From contig QNFK01000120.1 in NCBI GenBank assembly GCA_003645495.1, positions 1 to 6,276 on the forward strand: a stretch of 6,276 nucleotides of DNA, in the 5' to 3' direction. Positions 5,411 to 6,276 of this stretch are shown here, in pieces (the stretch's first letter is position 1; each line of letters opens with the position of its first letter). The stretch comes from Gammaproteobacteria bacterium (GTDB lineage: Bacteria > Pseudomonadota > Gammaproteobacteria > Steroidobacterales > Woeseiaceae). Position numbers and translations under genes: made by a program. Under the pieces are notes generated by a model. It worked only from the letters and a program-made list of their open reading frames with translations, ran no database searches and had not been told where the DNA came from.

Positions 5411-5866
5411 ATGTCCAATACGTCCGAGGTGCAAATAGAGCGCCAGAATGCGATCCAGCAGATTCTTGAGTCCGGCCCTGCCGGTACCCAGCAATACCTG
5501 GTCGATCAGCTGATTGCGCTGGGCTTTGAGGCGACACAATCGAGTGTAAGCCGGGACCTGAAGGACATCAGTGCGATCAAGACGGCTGTCGGATATGAGC
5601 TTCCGTCCCAATCTGTGGCCGCGGATGATGAAATTGCCAAGGTTACGGACCTGCTGCGTGACCTGCAGTCAGCCGGGCCGAATCTGCTGGTTATCAAAAC
5701 CGCCATCGGTGCGGCGCAACGCGTCGCCCTGGCACTGGATCGCTGTGGCTGGCCGGAGATTGTTGGCAATGTCGGTGGCGATGACACCGTATTTACTGCA
5801 ACAAGTACTGCAGCCGCACAGCGGAACCTGATTAGCAAGATCGAACGAGCTTCGGCCCGCTCCTGA
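5411..5866 (+). CDS. argR: Arginine repressor (ArgR family)
   Basis: Arginine-sensing transcription factor, a hexamer when loaded with arginine. The 151 residues fit the family length of about 150-156. The N-terminal winged helix-turn-helix (about 8-70) has the recognition stretch ATQSSVSRDLKDI (41-53), matching the family pattern TVSRDLKEL. The C-terminal oligomerisation and arginine-binding domain (about 75-145) shows AQRVALALD (102-110) and GDDTVF (123-128), whose two aspartates bind arginine in E. coli ArgR. Start ATG 5411 has a modest GAG seven bases upstream. It lies 30 bp before argG in the same direction, so it likely forms the head of an arginine-biosynthesis operon. The paired palindromes just upstream suggest it represses its own operon. 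Its target box appears to have a GC core unlike the enteric one; this is inference. Confidence 0.93.
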   Translation: MSNTSEVQIERQNAIQQILESGPAGTQQYLVDQLIALGFEATQSSVSRDLKDISAIKTAVGYELPSQSVAADDEIAKVTDLLRDLQSAGPNLLVIKTAIGAAQRVALALDRCGWPEIVGNVGGDDTVFTATSTAAAQRNLISKIERASARS

Positions 5867-5896
5867 ATTTCCATAACTTTCCGGCGGTACTTCCCT

Positions 5897-6276
5897 GTGA
5901 GCAGCGACAAAACACCCATCATTCTTGCCTTTTCCGGTGGCCTGGACACCTCCTTCTGTGTGCCCTGGCTAAAGGAAGCATTTGATCGCGACGTCATTAC
6001 GGTGACTGTTGACACGGGTGGCATCGATACTGACGCTGCCAGATTGCTCGAAGAACGGTCTGCTGCGCTTGGTGCGATCGAGCATGTTTTGCTCGACTGT
6101 AAAAATGCGTTTTTTGATTCGGTCATCAAATTTCTGATCGCCGGAAACATTCGTCGTGGCCAGGTATACCCGCTGTGTGTCGGTGCCGAGCGTGGACTGC
6201 AGGCCGCCGAACTGGCGAAGTTTGCCAGCGCACGAAACTCGTCGACGGTTGCACATGGCTGTACCGCAGCGGGTAA
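5897..6276 (+). CDS. argG: Argininosuccinate synthase, N-terminal part
   Basis: Cytosolic enzyme joining citrulline and aspartate with ATP to give argininosuccinate, the penultimate step to arginine. The first 126 residues are visible; the gene runs off the right edge. Family landmarks: the ATP-pyrophosphatase loop AFSGGLDTSFCVPWLKE (11-27), VTVDTGG (36-42), YPLCVGAERGLQAAELAKFA (91-110) and VAHGCTAAG (118-126). The forms SFCVPWL, DTGG and the overall spacing resemble the subfamily I recall from Xanthomonas and Bacteroidetes, not the DVGQ form of E. coli-like or most Gram-negative enzymes. The start is GTG at 5897; the only in-frame region upstream runs into the argR stop and holds no ATG or GTG. 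The ribosome site is weak (GGCGGT about nine bases upstream), so translation may be coupled to argR across the 30-bp gap. Confidence 0.95.
   Translation, partial: MSSDKTPIILAFSGGLDTSFCVPWLKEAFDRDVITVTVDTGGIDTDAARLLEERSAALGAIEHVLLDCKNAFFDSVIKFLIAGNIRRGQVYPLCVGAERGLQAAELAKFASARNSSTVAHGCTAAG

Noticed and set aside
5506..6150. A 214-codon open frame on the minus strand across argR and argG.
   Set aside because: It spans two well-supported genes on the other strand and their junction, and its low-complexity Ser/Arg-rich product resembles no family I know.

Overview
The window looks like chromosomal DNA of a proteobacterium, most likely a gammaproteobacterium. The evidence is a proteobacterial-type GltB, a GlnK/AmtB pair behind a sigma-54 (RpoN) promoter with two NtrC-type enhancer sites, and an ArgR-family repressor directly upstream of argG. 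I cannot name the genus. I see no insertion sequence, CRISPR array, tRNA or rRNA. The gene content is mostly housekeeping nitrogen metabolism plus one unusual membrane receptor.

Left part (1-3024, minus strand), nitrogen assimilation. Read on the minus strand the order is glnK (PII signal protein), amtB (ammonium channel), then, after a 260-bp gap, the first 374 codons of gltB (glutamate synthase large subunit), which runs off the left edge. GlnK gates AmtB, AmtB admits ammonium, and GltB is the glutamate-forming half of the GS-GOGAT cycle. Ammonium uptake, its regulator and the assimilating enzyme therefore lie side by side.

Control region (3025-3337). Between the divergent glnK and HAD genes there is a near-consensus sigma-54 promoter facing glnK. 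Upstream of it are two NtrC-like palindromes whose centres are 31 bp apart, about three helical turns. This is the classical layout for nitrogen-starvation induction.

Middle part (3338-5285, plus strand). A HAD-superfamily hydrolase of the L-2-haloacid dehalogenase-like type is followed, after 130 bp, by a signal-peptide-bearing pentameric ligand-gated ion channel (bacterial Cys-loop receptor homologue, nearest in its pore helix to ELIC as I remember that sequence). The channel is the most unusual gene here. By alignment its pore has arginines at the 0' and 2' positions.

Right part (5286-6276, plus strand), arginine synthesis. argR is preceded by a plausible sigma-70 promoter overlapped by two ATGCGCAT-centred palindromes, which are likely autoregulatory operator sites. 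Thirty bases after argR begins argG, argininosuccinate synthase, which runs off the right edge. Its sequence resembles the subfamily found in Xanthomonas and Bacteroidetes, which hints at an acetylated-intermediate arginine pathway. The arginine genes use the nitrogen assimilated by the left-hand genes, but I see no direct regulatory link between the two blocks.
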